The notes: generated by a model from the sequence alone, not told the origin. Counted from the stretch's first letter, positions 12,401 to 25,249 are shown. The stretch: 64,000 nt of DNA from Dromaius novaehollandiae (GCF_036370855.1 NC_088102.1:72797601-72861600); one strand, 5' to 3'. Made by a program: numbers and translations.

Positions 12401-15400
12401 GTAGCCAGTGTGGATGAAGCCATTAATCTGATCAATACCTATGAGCGGCCGCTGGTTGTATATGTCTTCTCCTCTGATAAGAAGGTGTGGTGTATGGGCT
12501 GAAAGACAGAGCAAACAAAACAGGGCTGTAGAACTAGTTCCTATCTGGCTGATAACCCCGGCCATGCCCTGAACTTCTGCTTAGCACCTGCTGTTCCTCC
12601 TTCTCTAGATAGAAGTAATGAAGACTGGCATGGCTGCATAGCCACTCACAATTCGGAATTCCTGCATGGCCATGAGTGCTGAGCATGCCTCCAAAGGCAT
12701 GGACTGTGCAGGAGTAGGGTTCCTTGCTTTTGGATCAGGAAAGAGCCTGAACTGAACTCCAGATACCTTTAACTGAGTTCTGGGTGTTATCAGTAGGATC
12801 ACAGTGAACTCGGACTGACTTCAGTCTGGGATCAGTCTCTCATCTGGGACTGAAACAGGACAGTGCGGGCTGGCTGAGAACATGATGCTCTCAGAGGATG
12901 TGGTCTGGGCACACAGGGGCTGGTGGTGGAGTTGCCTGATGTCTGGCAAGCACTGCCCGTGGTGTGAGGGCTTTACTGACCTCACGACCCTCGGCAGATG
13001 CGTTCAGCCATATTGGTGCCCCATGGATTTTGGCTAGAGCAGACAGTCCTGGTAGTGGGGGAGGGAAGAACTGCAGCTTGAGGTGCGGGGACAGTGTCTG
13101 AGTGTTACGTCTGCCTTCTCTGCTTCCCTTCCAGGTGATGAACCACGTGCTGGAATGGACAAGCAGCGGTGACTTTTGTGGAAATGACACTCTGATGCAT
13201 GTGACATTGACCTCACTGCCCTTTGGTGGGATTGGTAGGTCCAAATACCCCAGCCCTGCCTGCTCTTGGCCAACTGTGAGCCCCAACAACCATGTGTCTG
13301 AGTCATGCAGGCCATGGTGAGACATGGTCTCTAGGGGATGGGACACCCATGCCTGGGTGTCTCTACTACTCAAAATATCTTGGGATCAGCAACAAACCGT
13401 CATTTGCAGCTTTGCCCTTTTCCCAAGTCTCTTCCAGGGACCTCCTCAGTGGCCTCTCTCCACTGTGAAAACTGAGCATTATTTCCTGGGCATAGCCAGC
13501 TGTATTGTAACCACAGCTGGGCAGAAACCCTGGGCAGAACTCACCTGCCCCCACTGCAGACCTGTATATTGTAGAGAGCCGTCTGTGTCCAACCTAGCTG
13601 TGTGGGATTACTCTTTAGTGAAAGGAGAGAAATAGCACTTCTGGGCTGTGATACTTCTGACCCATTTTGGATATCTCCTTAGGTTAAAAAAAAATGATGA
13701 TGACAAAAAGTACTTATCTCTTTCCTTGGAGAGCAAGGAGTGTAGATGTCGGAAACGCACAGATTTCATCAGATGAGCTTCACTACCAAGGGAAAATGCA
13801 ATAGCCTGGGATATATATTCCACTCTGCACTTTAGCTGGATGATAAACACCCAGTGACCTTGCTCCACACTGTGGTTGCCGACATGAGAGATACTGAAAA
13901 TAAATCACCAACTTGACCAGGAATTGCATTTTATCAGGAAGACAGATCAGCTCAGATTGACTCACAGAATTTTATCACATGAGTTATCAGCACACAGCTG
14001 GATTTCCTTATTTTCATCTCTCTAGCCTGCCTGGCATGCTTTCAGCCAGCCAGCTTTCACGTCCTAACAGCAATTTCACCCTTCCTTGGAAATGGGTGTG
14101 GATCCTGCCAGGGTGCTGTACAATTCTGCATCAACCTCACTGGAGCCATCTTGATGTGTCCTTGTCTCCACTCTTGCAGTCTCTCTGGCTGTGGGGCCAA
14201 TGCTGTCCTGGGGGGACTCGCAGACCATTGGGACAGTGCCAGGAGCCTGAGCCACACCAACTTGTTCCCCTTCCTTAAACAGTGACCTGTCCTTCACTCT
14301 GGGCTGACACAGAGCTTGTGCAGGCCAGGCAGTGCAGAGGAAGGGCTGTTGTCAGTGTGTAATGGGTCTGAAGCCAGTGCTGACAGCACGGATGGGTCTT
14401 TCTGGTGGTCTCCATATTATAGAAGCTGGATGGTTCAGCTCAGCTGATGTGAGCATCTCACTGCTGCTTCCCGCTCCTATACCACATCTGTCAGTGACTC
14501 CCTTCCAGGTCATTTGTTACCAGGCAAGGTTTTGTGATCAACGAGGTACTTATGTCTTCAAAGTTAGTATAAAAAGAGAACAGAAACTTGAGAGCAGAGG
14601 CTGGAAGCAGCTACAAAAGAGGAGTTTAAGACAAAGAAACAAGACTAGTTTTATCTACCAAGTGTTTTAGTTGCTTAAGCACCTCTGGCTATGGCAATGT
14701 GGACCCCAGCATCCTGGTGGGCATCCTTTAAATAACACCTCTGTTTCAAGTTGGTAAAAACACTGCTTCCTCCCTGGGGGATGAGGAGGGGAGGACGGTG
14801 ACAGGAGCTCTCACCGCCTGGTCTCTGCCACACCATGCTGCAAGCGCTGCCTTCTCTGGTCTCTCCTGCTTGCCATCAGGAAAGAGGGAGCACTTCTGTC
14901 CCTCCCCCCAGACCTGCATGATCATGTGCTGGGCTTCACCCTTTGGCTGGTTTCCCCTGCTTAGAAATTCTTGAAGATACATTCCCGTATGTCGTAAAAC
15001 TAGTGTTTTGCAAAGCTATTACTGTATTTTTTTTTTATCGGCCTCATTTAACACAGTGAGCTTCGCATCGAGACTAAAGACGCTACAGGAAATGGTGAAA
15101 TTCAGAATGGCTAGAGGGTCCCAGGGCACCTTTTCTCTTACCTGTCATATGCTGGCCATTTGCTAGGCTCTCCTTCCTGAAGACATACCTGAAGCTCTGC
15201 GAGCAGCTTTGACTGCTCAGCCAAACCACCTCCAGCTTCTGTGTTGCTCCTCTTTAGATCTCTCTCCAGGGAAGGCCCAGCCTCTGCACCAACAGGGGTG
15301 TTAGAGAGCAGCTGAGTGAACTGATTAACTTATGCCATCCATAAACGTTACAGAAATTGCCTTGGTCTCCATTGCTGGCCCTGGTGCTGGCGCCTTCCCC

Positions 15401-15688
15401 ATGCTCTACTTAACAGGGTGCAGCAGGTTGGGTTGGGGTTGTCCTTAGTAGGTGTTGCCAAACCCATCAGTTTCCCCTGTGCTGTGTGTTGCAGGGAACA
15501 GCGGCTTGGGAAAATACCACGGCAAGTTCACCTTCGACACCTTCACTCACCTCCGCAGCTGCCTGCACCGCAACATGGCCCTGGAGACCATCAACACCCT
15601 GCGCTACCCGCCTTACAGCCCGCAGAAGCTGGGCCTTGTCCGACTTGCCTCCGAAGTCAAGCGGCAGGGCACGTGCACCCTGCTCTAA
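6411..15688 (+). CDS. ALDH3B-type aldehyde dehydrogenase, copy B
   Basis: A class 3 aldehyde dehydrogenase in ten coding exons: 6411-6430, 6677-6839, 10108-10218, 10386-10506, 10694-10779, 11236-11317, 11665-12051, 12318-12484, 13135-13234 and 15495-15688. Phases agree throughout. Where copy C has its ATG (18091), B has GGG. An upstream 20-nt piece starting ATG AAC TGC and ending at a GAG|GTGAGA donor joins in frame and gives [17 protein letters not shown], so I take 6411 as the start. Catalytic Cys (FFNAGQTC) and Glu (LELGGK) are kept. However, the motif that reads GPWNYP in C reads TPWYCP here, losing the Asn that helps hold the thiohemiacetal in this family. SSGGF has also become SSGDF. 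The protein ends TCTLL, a CaaX box. It could be a weakened or altered enzyme. Transcription is not shown. Confidence 0.8.
7960..9650 (-). mobile_element. Ancient CR1/L3-like LINE debris, reverse orientation
   Basis: Pieces in the long intron of copy B read like the complement of CR1/L3 LINE internal sequence. Examples are 'actttattgaagtctgg' near 8011, 'ttctgggtagctgaaatc' near 9400, and 'tgccagtgacacctatga' near 9612. They are scattered and strongly diverged, with no surviving coding frame. The borders are approximate and the intervening DNA is unassigned. Confidence 0.4.
11492..12051. repeat. Duplicated block shared with 1-560
   Basis: This is the copy-B partner of the near-identical intron-plus-exon block at the left edge of the window. 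The two exons encode the same 128 to 129 residues including the catalytic Cys and Glu. The corresponding exon of copy C (20267-20653) is about 97% identical, but its upstream intron is mostly different. Confidence 0.9.
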
Positions 15689-15689
15689 G

Positions 15690-16029
15690 GGGCGAAGGCT
15701 GCCCCATGCACGGGCTGCAGGGAGCCCTGCTGCAGCCCGGGCTGGGCAAGGGGCCTCCGCTGCGCTTCAGGGCTCAACCCTCGCTTGGCGTCGCTATAAC
15801 CTTGTCCCGTCTCCACGGCCTCCTCCCTCTGCCGCTCCACCGGTCAGGGCGTGGGGCAGAGCCGCCCCGCAACGGGTACGAAGGGAACGGCAGGGAGCAG
15901 CCCCCTTGCAGGAAGGAAAGGGGTGTGGCCCGCTTTGGGAGTACATGGTTGGGCAGCTCTGTGGGATAGGGGCGGAGCCAGCAGGGATGGGGCGGGGCCC
16001 AGGGCCAGTAAGGGTGGGGCACCCTGTGC
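15690..16029. other. 3' flank of copy B
   Basis: GC-rich 3' UTR or intergenic DNA following the stop of copy B. I see no AATAAA close to the stop; the next clear one is at about 17743, beyond the minisatellite and the CpG island of copy C. Copy B may use a variant polyadenylation signal. Confidence 0.4.
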
Positions 16030-16790
16030 CCCACAGGGCCCCTCGCTCCACCCCACATGCCCCCTGCACCCCCTATTCCCGACATGCCTCGCTGTGCCCC
16101 ACACCTCCCTGTGTCCTGCACCCCCATGTTCCCACATGCCTCCCTGTGCCCCAACACCCCCCTGTACCCCACATGCCTCCCTGTGCCTCTCACGCCCCCT
16201 GGGCCCCACATTACTCTCTGTGCCCCACACACCTCTTGTGCCTTACACACCTCCCTGTGCCCCAATGCCCACCGTGCCCCACATGTCTTCCTGTGCCCTA
16301 CATGCCTCCCTTCACCCCACATGCTTCCCTGCGCCCCACACGCCTCTGTGCTCCACATGCCCCTTAAGCCCCACATGCCTCCTGTGCTCCACACCCCCAC
16401 TTCACCCCACATGCCCCCTTGTGCCCCACATGCCCCCTTCACCCCAAATGCCTCCCTGTGCCCCACATGTCCCCTTCGCCCCACACACTTCCCTGCACCC
16501 CACATGCCTCCTGTGCCCCACATGCCCCCTCTGCCCCACAGGCCTCCCTGTGCCCCTCACGCCTCCTGTGCCTTGCATGACTCCCTGTGCCCCACACCCC
16601 CCCATGCCCCACATGCTTCACTGTGCCCCACACACTTCCCTGTGCCCCTCATGCCTCCTGTGCCTTACACGACTCCCTGTGCCCCACATGCCTCCTGTGC
16701 CCCTCATGCTTCCCTGTGCCCCACACGCCTCCAGACCCCCCTGCACTCCTCCCTGTGCTCCCCAGCAGCAGCCTGCCCCACTCCTCCCCC
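16030..16790. repeat. Pyrimidine-rich minisatellite between copies B and C
   Basis: About 760 bases of degenerate tandem repeats built on 'TGCCCCACATGCCTCCC', with units of roughly 15-24 bases and many variants (CACACGCCTCC, CCCACATGCCCCC, TGTGCCCCACA). One strand is almost free of internal purine runs except in CACA/TG steps. Because stops are rare in the unit, long reading frames appear in several frames on both strands; they are repeat artefacts. It directly precedes the CpG island of copy C. Confidence 0.9.
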
Positions 16791-16799
16791 TCCCGCCCG

Positions 16800-17347
16800 G
16801 CCTTTCAGACTTTCCTCTGCGCCTTGCAGGCACCGCCGTGGCCCCGCGGCCCCGCACCCCACGCGCTGGGCAGGAAAGGGCTGCCGGGAAGTAGGGGGGC
16901 TCTTTTTGGGGGGGCTCCTCCGCTCCGCCGTGCCCGGAGGTCCGTGGCAAAGGCTGCCACTGCTTGGCAGCCGGCCAGGCCTGCCGCGGAGCTGGCCCGG
17001 CGCCGGCGGCGTCGGCGCGGGGACGGCTCGGGGCTTCCCGCACCAGCCCCTCGGCGGTGCTGGGCTCTTGGCTCCCAGCCCCCGGCCCTGCCCTTGCGGA
17101 CGTTTCAGTCCTCTACGTCGAGGGTTTTCTCTCGAATCGAGCTGGGACTATTGCAACCGGCTCTTCCTGCCCGCGGTTTGCCCTCTCTTCTCCGGCCTGG
17201 CCCTGCTCCGGTGAACTTGCAGCTTGGCAATTCCCTCGGACGCCGAAGGCAAGGTGAGGGACCTTGGGGTGGGGGGGAGCCCACGGACCCCTCGGACCGT
17301 GGGAGTCCCGGTCTGGGATCGACAGGGAGCTCGGAGGAGGGGGCCAG
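16800..17347 (+). promoter_or_regulatory. CpG island, promoter and noncoding first exon of ALDH3B copy C
   Basis: A very GC- and CpG-rich block with many GGC/GCC boxes lies about 0.75 kb before the coding start of copy C. Two good donor sites occur: GCAAG|GTGAGG at 17254 and GCCAG|GTAAGT at 17348. Either could end a noncoding exon spliced to the acceptor at 18089, just before the ATG. Mammalian ALDH3B1 likewise has a noncoding first exon. No TATA box is seen. Confidence 0.6.
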
Positions 17348-18090
17348 GTAAGTGGTGAGCCCTGAAGCAGGGGCGAGGTCTGCCACCAGGCTTGCTGTCC
17401 TCCTGCACAGCCCCTCTCTGCTCTCTGCCTTTTTTTTTTCCTGCTTTGCCTTTTTTTTCTCCCCTCTGTTTGGCTCTGGCAGAGCTCATTCCTGGGCTTC
17501 TCCCCCCCACACCCTGGCTGCTCTTGGTCTCCTTTCTCCCAGCCTGCTCACCCCATCTCACCACCCTGTCATGGGAAACCCTGCTCTGGCACCTCTGGGT
17601 GTCCTCCAAAGGCTCAGGGATTGCCCCAGGACCGTCTGCACATGGGGTTTGGGATGCCAAGCTGGTTGGGCACACCCTGGGGTGAGGGCTGGCGTTAAAT
17701 GAAAGTAGAGCTTTCACCTGCCTCACAAAAATAGCAAAACCCAATAAATTGCACCCTCTGATGGTTCCTGAGAAAAAAGTCTGTATGCTATGTGTGTTGT
17801 GCCTGGCACGGCACACGGAGAACGGAGGGATGTGATGGGCTGGCTCCTTCCTCGGTCCTCATCCTTCAAAAGAGAGGGAGAGGGAAACGAGGCAGCTTTG
17901 CGCATCTATGGGTAAGGGTGGGTGCTCTGTGCAGAGGGAGCGGCAAGGGCGGTTGGCAGCGCCGTCCAGACGATGCTCCTGGATTTAACCCCACAGTCGG
18001 GCCTGAGGCCCCTCCTCTGACTCTACACGAGTGACGTCTCCTTACCCTGGATGGGACCCCCACAAGTCCTCTCCTTGCACCCCTCACAGG

Positions 18091-21000
18091 ATGAACCCCT
18101 ACGCGGGGCTGGTGAGCCGCCTGCGGGCAGCCTGGCTCTCGGGGAAGACACGGCCCATGGCGTACCGCGTGGCCCAACTGGAGGCCCTGGGCCGCTTCCT
18201 GGATGAGAAGAAGCAGGACATCCTGGACGCCCTGGCCTCTGACATGTGCAAGGTGAGACCACAACCCTGCAGGCCAGCGCTTTCCTCTGGACTCCTGCCA
18301 ACAGGCCCCAGCTTGGGGGGATCACACCAGGCAACCTCATACACAAAGGTGCCGGGCAGCCGTGCCCTGGCAGTGAAGGACCGGGTGCCTGGCTCACCCT
18401 CCCAGCCCCCAGAGCATGTCTGAGCACGTCCTTGCAGAGGAGATTTGGAAACCTCACCAACTTTCTGTCCCTCTGTTCACCGCCTATTTGCACAGCAGAA
18501 CAAAAGTGGTTTTTCTAACCCTTTCAGATTTGTAGCCTCACAGACATTTCCTCATTGACTCATCTGCTGCTGGCCTTTGCTTTTTGCTGTTAGCTTTTGG
18601 AGAAAGCCCTTGGATATCCAGGGTGTGGGAGGGAAAAAGAACAGCAACTCCCTCTCAGCTGCACAGAAATGGACTAAATTAGCCCTGGGGAAGCCTTTGC
18701 TGAGAGCAGTTTGGGGCCTCTGTTGCCATCACTGCCTCTTGAGCTGTGTCTGCACTTGTGGGGTCACACAGAACAGCTGAAGCGCTTGAGTTACCAAACA
18801 CATATCTTCAAGCAAGAACTTCTGCCAAGCCTTGGGAACCTGCTGGCACAGGGTGGGCACGGCCAGGCAGGCACGCCAGCATGTCTTGACATGGGTGTCC
18901 TGCTGGAGTGGTGGTTGTGCCCTACTGAGGCCCATCCTCACCACCACGAGGGCACAGGGTGCTGCCAGGGGTGTCCTGCCCCACCAGAGCTGGTAGCACC
19001 CTGCTTAAGGTCACCCAGCAAGCTCTGTGCTGGTGGCTGGGGGGACAGCCATCTCCATGGGGTGGCTGTGGGGCTGTGCCTGTGGTGGGGGGCACCGTGC
19101 TGACCTCCTCTGTGTCCCCAGCCTCCCTTTGAAGTGGAGATCTCCGAGATCTCCATTTGCAGGAGTGAGCTCAACCATGCACTGAACAACCTGGGCACCT
19201 GGATGAAGGATGAACATGTGGAGAAGAACTGGGTAAGAGCCAGGCAGGTCTGAGCCAGGGAGGCATAGGATGGGAACTGGGGGTTCCTCATGCCGTGTTT
19301 CCCTCCCCAGGCGATGCAGCTGGACTCAGCCTTCATCCGCAAGGACCCCTATGGGGTGGTGCTCATCATTGGGCCCTGGAATTACCCCATCAACCTCCTC
19401 CTGGTGCCCCTCATTGGGGCCATCGCTGCGGGTGAGCCTGGGCTGCATTTCCCAGATGCCAGAACCAGGTGCCAGGCCCTCAGAGTGGGGAGTAGTCTGG
19501 TGTCCTCCCTGGGACAGGCAAGGGGTAGGGTGGTGGTTCTATACTGGGGACAAGTCCTCTGCTCCACAAGGGTGAAGTTCTTATTGGGAGGGAGCCTCCG
19601 TCCTGCAGGTAACTGTGTTGTCATGAAACCATCCGAGATCAGCAAGGATGTGGAGAAGTTAGTGGCTGAGACGCTGCCCAGCTATTTGGACGAGGTAGGA
19701 AATATCTCTGCCCTGGCCCCCTTCCTCTCCGTTGGCTCTAGCAGGATTGTTCCCAGGCACCTGCACCTCTCATGGCTGCCGTGGGTTGAGCCCCACACCC
19801 CTACCCCTCCATGCTCAGCCTATGTCTCCCTCCCCATGTGCTTACTCTGCTGCTGCCCAGCTCAGGCCTTACACTCCCCTGCTGTCTGGGTTGCAGGACT
19901 GCTTTGCTGTGGTGACAGCTGGCGTGGAAGAGACCACCAAACTGCTGGAGAACAAATTTGACTACATCTTCTTCACTGGTATGTCCTCAGGGGCCTGGGT
20001 CCCCTGCTCCCACCCCCTCCCTGCCCTTCCTCTTCAAGATGGGGAAGTGAGTGGGACGGCCAGCTCATACCCAGAACCCCAGGAAGCCAGACAGTGATCT
20101 GGGCTTTCCAAACTCAGACCCTGGCTGCACTTCGGGGGGGCGAGAGCTGAGGTGGACAGGCCGTGCCAGCTTTCTTCAGCCCTCAGAGGGAGACCCAGTG
20201 TAGGGCACAGCCCCCAGGTGCCTGAGCCATGGGGCTGGGCCTTCATGCTGCTCTCCCTGCCCTCAGGCAGCCCCTCCGTGGGCAGGATTGTTATGACAGC
20301 CGCTGCCAAGCACCTGACACCGGTGACGCTGGAGCTGGGGGGCAAGAACCCCTGCTACGTGTCTGACAGCTGTGAGGTGCAGAATGTGGCCAGACGAGTG
20401 GCCTGGGGGCGCTTCTTCAACGCAGGGCAGACCTGTGTGGCACCCGACTACATACTCTGCAGTGTGGAGATGCAAGAGAAGCTGCTGCCTGCCCTGCGCG
20501 AGGCCATTACCGAGTTTTATGGCCCCAACCCCCAGGAGTCCCCTGACTTTGCCCGTATTGTGGGGGACAAGCAATTCCAGCGTGTGCAGGCTCTGCTGAG
20601 CAGTGGGCACGCAGCCATTGGAGGGCAGACGGATGAGAAGGAACGCTACATCGGTGAGGGCACAGGACTGCATCGCCAGGCCATGGGGCAGGAGTGTTGG
20701 TGGGGGTTACAGCCCCCCCCCCCCAAGGTGGGTGCTTTCCCACCGAGTGTGGCACATGCCAAATTTGATATTTGCACTCTGGCTGCGTGAGGCCCTGCTA
20801 TAATAGCTCAGCCCTTGCCTCAGTTCTCCTCCTCTCTTCTGGGTTGTCCCACCTCTGGACACCAAGCCAGCTATGCCTTGAGGTTGCATCCATGTTGTCA
20901 CCTGTTGACACAGATCGCTGCTTAAGTCATGACCTGCCCCATACCCACCCTCAAAAGGGCTTTTTGCTGGCTGCTTTCTGCCTCTCTCTGTGCAGCTTTG

Positions 21001-21943
21001 AAGGAGTGGTTGAACTCATCTTTTCCACATGCTTGACCCTCCACTAGTGCCTGGGGTGGCTGATCCTCCTGCGGAGCTGGTGGTCACAGCAACATGCAGC
21101 AAAGCTGTTTGGGGCCTGCGTGCCACTGAGCATGGCCCACCTGACTATACCTGCTCTTGCTGGCCTGTCCCTTCCCTGCAGCTCCCACGGTGCTGGTGGA
21201 CGTGCAGCCAGAGGACCCCATCATGCAGGAGGAGATCTTTGGGCCCATCCTGCCCATCCTCACCGTGGCCAACGTGGACGAAGCCATTGCCTTCATCAAT
21301 GCCCGGGAGCGGCCACTGGCCCTCTACGCCTTCTCCTCTTGCAAGAAGGTACGGGTAGGAGCCGAGCTGGGCCAAGAGGCCCAGGGCTGCCCCGACAGCA
21401 GAGGCAGTGGCCTCTCCTGCCCTTGTCCCTGGTTGGCAGGAGGGATGTGGAGTGGTGCCAGGCTGGGTGTGCTGCACGCCCAGACGGTGGGGAGGGCAGG
21501 CAGGTGCCCTGTGCTTGTCTCCCCTACCAGGTGCTGAGGCAGGTGCTGGAGCAGACCAGCAGCGGCGGCTTCTGCGCCAATGACACCGTGATGCACATGA
21601 CGCTCACTTCGCTGCCCTTCGGCGGCATCGGTACGGTCCCCCCGATCCCGCTGCCCCCGCTCCCAGGGGACAGCGGGCCCCGAGCCCTCCCACCTCGGCC
21701 TCCCCGCTGCCCCGGGCGGCACCGGAGGCTGAGGCGCGGCGCGTTGCAGGGCACAGTGGCCTGGGCCGCTACCACGGCCGCTTCACCTTCGAGGCCTTCT
21801 CGCACCAGCGCTCCGCACTGCTTCGCGGCACCGGCCGGGAGGCCCTCAACAACCTGCGCTACCCGCCCTACAGCCCGCGCCGCCTCCCGCTGCTCCGCGC
21901 CGCCACCGAGACCAGGCGCGCCGCCGCCTGCGTCCTCCTCTGA
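18091..21943 (+). CDS. ALDH3B1: ALDH3B-type aldehyde dehydrogenase, copy C (complete)
   Basis: A complete class 3 aldehyde dehydrogenase of 469 aa in nine coding exons: 18091-18252, 19122-19232, 19311-19431, 19609-19694, 19897-19978, 20267-20653, 21182-21348, 21531-21630 and 21750-21943. Human ALDH3B1 is 468 aa. It should oxidise medium- and long-chain aldehydes with NAD(P)+. The start [15 protein letters not shown] matches the family N-terminus. GPWNYP with the conserved Asn, LELGGK (general base) and FFNAGQTC (nucleophile) are all present, as is [10 protein letters not shown]. The end AACVLL is a CaaX box of the geranylgeranyl type, expected to give membrane or lipid-droplet attachment. The last two exons are far richer in CpG than those of copies A and B. 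The gene is closest to NDUFS8, as human ALDH3B1 is, so I use that symbol; within-array orthology is uncertain. Confidence 0.93.
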
Positions 21944-21952
21944 CCCACCTGC

Positions 21953-21958
21953 AATAAA
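21953..21958 (+). terminator. Polyadenylation signal of ALDH3B copy C
   Basis: AATAAA occurs only nine bases after the stop codon, giving a very short 3' UTR. The downstream CpG-rich DNA already belongs to the NDUFS8 promoter region. Confidence 0.75.
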
Positions 21959-22079
21959 GAGCCGCCGCGCCCGACTCGTCTGCCGCTGCCCGCCGGGCTC
22001 GAACACGCGGCGGCGGCGGCGGCGGCGCGCCCCCGCCCCCCCCCCCCCAATCCCGCCCCCAGCCAACCCCCGTCGGCGC

Positions 22080-22334
22080 CTTCCCACCAGCCGGTTTCCG
22101 CCGTCCCCGGTCTCAGCGCAGCCAATGAGGGGCGAGCTGAGCGCTGGCTGGCCCGCCCCCCGCTCCGACCCGGGGTCTGAGTCACCGGCGCGCCCCCGGC
22201 ACGCCCCGCCCCTTCCTCCCCCGGTCCCGTGACCGCCGCCGCCCTTCTGCGCAGGCGCCGCCTGCGAGCGCGCCTGCGCGCTTCGTCTTGGGGGCGGGCC
22301 AGGGGTCAGGACGCCTGGGTCCTTGGGGGGAGGT
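22080..22334 (+). promoter_or_regulatory. NDUFS8 promoter with CCAAT box and two NRF-1-like sites
   Basis: A CpG-rich block has a CCAAT at 22122-22126 and several GC boxes. It also has two sequences close to the NRF-1 consensus: TGCGCAGGCGC at 22248-22258 and GCGCCTGCGCGC at 22270-22281. NRF-1 drives many nuclear genes for respiratory-chain subunits, which suits NDUFS8. A GGGAG|GTAAGG donor at 22335 probably ends a short noncoding exon 1. Factor binding is inferred from motifs only. Confidence 0.6.
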
Positions 22335-23115
22335 AAGGGGGGGCCTGGACGCCTGGGTCCTTCGCCGGGGCGGGGGATGGTGAGGACACTTGCGGCCCGA
22401 GGGAGCGGAGCGGGGAGATCAGGACGCTTGGATCCCTTGGGAAGCGGGTAGTCGAGATGTTTGGGCCCCGGGAGGGGGGTATCTGGACGCCTGGGTGCCT
22501 TGCGGGGTGTGGGGGGAGGGCAGGGCGCCCGGGTCCCTTGCGCGGGGGTGGGGAGCCCAGGATTTCTGGGTCTCTTGTGGTGGAGGGGCGGGGGCCAGGA
22601 CGCCTGTGTCCCTTGTGGGAAGGGGGGGGGGTGGGAGGGCAGGACGCCTGGGTCCTTTGTGAAAGATGGGGGGGCAGATGAGGGGGGCAGGATACCTGGA
22701 TCCCGTGTGGGAGGTGGGGGGAGCAGGACGCCTGGGTCTCCTGTGGGAGGTGGGGGGGCAGGATGCTTGGGTCCCTTGTGGGAGGTGGTGGGGCAAGATG
22801 CCTGGGTCCCTCCCTAGTGGGAGGTTGGGATAGGGGAGGATGCCTGGGTCCCCTGTTGGAGGTGGGGGGGGCAGGATATCTGGGTCCCCTTTTGGAGGTG
22901 GGGGGGGCAGGATATCTGGGTCCCCTGTGGGAGGTGGGGGGAGCAAGACACCTGGGTCTCTTGTGGGAGGTGGGGGGGGGGCAGGATGCATGGGTCTCTT
23001 GTGAGAGAGGGGGGCTCAGAATGTCTCAAGGTCAGGGTCTTTTCTGGTGGGTGGGCGGATGGGGACCAGGATACCTGGGTCCCTTATGGGAAGTGGGGGA
23101 TCCAGGACGCCTGGG
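22285..23115. repeat. G-rich minisatellite in the 5' region of NDUFS8
   Basis: Degenerate tandem copies of a unit near 'GGCAGGATGCCTGGGTCCC' followed by 'TTGTGGGAGGTGGGGG', about 35-50 bases each, run from the putative exon 1 to just before the coding exon. The earliest copies overlap the proposed exon-1 donor. The G-runs could fold into quadruplexes. Long frames on both strands here are repeat artefacts. Confidence 0.9.
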
Positions 23116-23271
23116 TCCCATGCTGGTCCGGGGCCTCTGTGGCTGGCTCCGTCCCAGCTGGCACCTGGACCTCCGTGGGTGGCAGCCCTGTGGTGCCGGC
23201 TGGGTGCCTGCCTGGGGCAAGGCTGGCAGTGAGTGACGGGACAGGCCACTGTCCTTGCTGCAGGACTGGAC

Positions 23272-25188
<1,917 letters not shown>

Positions 25189-25237
25189 CCGCTGGAGCCT
25201 GCGCAGCCTGGCCACACTGTGTCCTCCCTGCTCCCAT

Positions 25238-25243
25238 AATAAA
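25238..25243 (+). terminator. Polyadenylation signal of NDUFS8
   Basis: AATAAA lies 50 bases after the NDUFS8 stop, giving a short 3' UTR as in mammals. Confidence 0.85.
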
Positions 25244-25249
25244 GGGCCT

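Noticed and set aside
16057-17214. Long reading frames (up to 385 codons) on both strands over the minisatellite
   Set aside because: They arise because the tandem unit lacks stops in several frames. The products are monotonous Pro/Cys/His or Gly/His/Trp repeats without any domain.
21120-22232. A 370-codon frame overlapping the last exons of ALDH3B copy C
   Set aside because: It runs in a different frame from the real exons through splice sites and CpG-rich DNA. The exon chain with correct phases explains the region.
22419-22991. 190-codon minus-strand frame rich in Pro, Gly and Asp
   Set aside because: It is the translation of the NDUFS8 minisatellite, with periodic peptides matching the DNA unit.
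16030-23115. CRISPR-like array
   Set aside because: The repeats are contiguous, degenerate minisatellite units without unique spacers, in a vertebrate genome.
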